A DNA stretch of 35,999 nt. Origin: Candidatus Aminicenantota bacterium (lineage in GTDB: Bacteria; Acidobacteriota; Aminicenantia; Aminicenantales; UBA4085). Within the stretch, counting starts at the first letter, position 1, and every line of letters begins with the position of its first letter. The notes beneath the pieces were generated by a model, which saw only the letters and a list, made by a program, of their open reading frames with translations, was not told the DNA's origin and did no database searches. This document shows, piece after piece, positions 35,244-35,999 of the stretch. The position numbers were made by a program, and so were the translations under genes. The DNA lies in the NCBI GenBank assembly GCA_017883285.1, contig JADGNV010000120.1, positions 1 to 35,999 of the forward strand, in the 5' to 3' direction.

Positions 35244-35999
35244 ATGACGAAAGACACAACTCCCAAGGACGTGAAAGAGGCCAAGGACGTCAAGGACCTG
35301 AAAGAGATCAAAGAGTACAAAGAGTACAGCCTGATCGAGCTCGAGGCCAGGGACACGAAGGACCTCCTCAAGATCGCCCCCCTGGCCGGCATCCCCGAGG
35401 CGGAGATCGATAAAGAAGACCGGCATGACCTGATCTTCAAGATCCTGGAGGCCCAGGCCAAGAAGCAGGGGCTCCTGTTTTCCGAAGGCGTGCTGGAATG
35501 CCTGGAGGACGGATTCGGGTTCCTGCGGGCGCCCGATTTCAGCTACCTTCCCAGCCAGGACGACATCTACGTCTCGCCCTCGCAGATCCGGAAGTTCCAG
35601 CTCCGGACGGGCGACACGATCTCGGGCATCGTCCGGCCGCCCAAGAACGGGGAGAAGTATTTCGCCCTGATCAAGATCGAGGCCATCAACTTCATGGAGC
35701 CCGACGTCATCATCGACCAGCGGCGGAACGTCCACTTCGAAAAGCTCACTCCGCTCTACCCCTACGAGATGATCAAGCTCCAGGACGGCAACCCCAAGAA
35801 CCTCAACGCCCGGATCATGGAGCTCATGACGCCCATCGGCAAGGGCCAGCGCGGGCTGATCGTGTCGCCGCCGCGCGCGGGGAAGACGACCCTCCTCAAG
35901 ACGATCGCCAAATCGATCGAGAAGAACCACCCCGAGATCTTCCTCATCGTCCTGCTCATCGCCGAGCGGCCTGAGGAAGTCACCGATTTCCGGCGCAGC
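35244..35999 (+). CDS. rho: Transcription termination factor Rho (5' part, runs off the window)
   Basis: The first 252 codons are present. After a Lys/Glu/Asp-rich repetitive N-terminus (residues 2-27, variants of K-D/E-V/L/I-K) comes the Rho N-terminal helical domain (LIELEARDTKDLLKIAPLAGI), the cold-shock-like RNA-binding domain (GVLECLEDGFGFLRAP, DIYVSPSQIRKFQLRTGD), and the start of the RecA-like ATPase with P-loop SPPRAGKTTLL. AGAGG lies six bases before the ATG. It follows lon by 22 bases in the same direction. The 3' half is beyond position 35999. Confidence 0.96.
   Translation, partial: MTKDTTPKDVKEAKDVKDLKEIKEYKEYSLIELEARDTKDLLKIAPLAGIPEAEIDKEDRHDLIFKILEAQAKKQGLLFSEGVLECLEDGFGFLRAPDFSYLPSQDDIYVSPSQIRKFQLRTGDTISGIVRPPKNGEKYFALIKIEAINFMEPDVIIDQRRNVHFEKLTPLYPYEMIKLQDGNPKNLNARIMELMTPIGKGQRGLIVSPPRAGKTTLLKTIAKSIEKNHPEIFLIVLLIAERPEEVTDFRRS

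Overview
The window is from a high-GC bacterium with dense, mostly operon-packed genes. The leftmost ~600 bases are clearly AT-richer and look like a decayed acquired segment. The mix of genes suggests an Acidobacteriota/Aminicenantes-type lineage: an aldo/keto reductase with an Fe-S tail, a eukaryote-like Ser/Thr kinase, LolA-like exported proteins, a DUF2085 + GT87 pair, and long secreted TPR proteins. This placement is an impression from gene content; no rRNA or other marker in the window proves it.

Layout. 1-328: remnant of a restriction-type DNA methyltransferase. 329-862: gene-free, AT-rich, with palindromic ATGCGC motifs. 863-4694 (minus): a four-gene unit of a secreted LolA-like protein, a Tat-exported Fe-S aldo/keto reductase and two paralogous UlaG-like metallo-beta-lactamase-fold hydrolases, read from a good promoter at 4732-4760. 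4861-6108 (plus): a PhoR-like sensor kinase that stops right after its phospho-acceptor domain. It converges with, and overlaps, a cysteine-synthase-family gene (6092-7237, minus). 7487-9743: folK facing yraN and cysS, all overlapping. 9948-13436 (plus): lysine-ketoglutarate reductase, saccharopine dehydrogenase (together equivalent to animal AASS) and a Memo-family protein. 13498-18059 (plus): the heat-shock operon hrcA-grpE-dnaK-dnaJ, ending in a stump of rsmE. 18061-22888 (plus): Ser/Thr kinase, pilT and alaS. 22967-26865: a lytic transglycosylase facing two minus-strand pairs, a lipid-kinase-family gene with a membrane protein, and GT87 with DUF2085. 26960-27080: an inverted-repeat element. 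27191-29023: a secreted TPR protein with a decayed trypsin-like domain. 29384-29467: tRNA-Leu(UAG). 29559-35999 (plus): tig-clpP-clpX-lon and the 5' part of rho.

How the parts work together. Protein quality control dominates. DnaK/DnaJ/GrpE and trigger factor handle folding, ClpXP and Lon degrade, and HrcA would repress the chaperone operon. The DnaK encoded here has no alpha-helical lid, which is the most unusual feature of this otherwise standard set. The LKR and SDH genes overlap by 4 bases and should convert lysine plus 2-oxoglutarate through saccharopine to aminoadipate semialdehyde plus glutamate.

Three genes look cut off at domain boundaries (the kinase lacking its ATPase domain, the lidless DnaK, the rsmE stump) and a fourth is a decayed methyltransferase. 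This suggests repeated small deletions or rearrangements, or less likely assembly joins. I did not find a clearly new defence or biosynthetic system. The best leads are the split AASS-like pathway linked to Memo, the lidless DnaK, the rsmE-to-kinase junction and the inverted-repeat elements.
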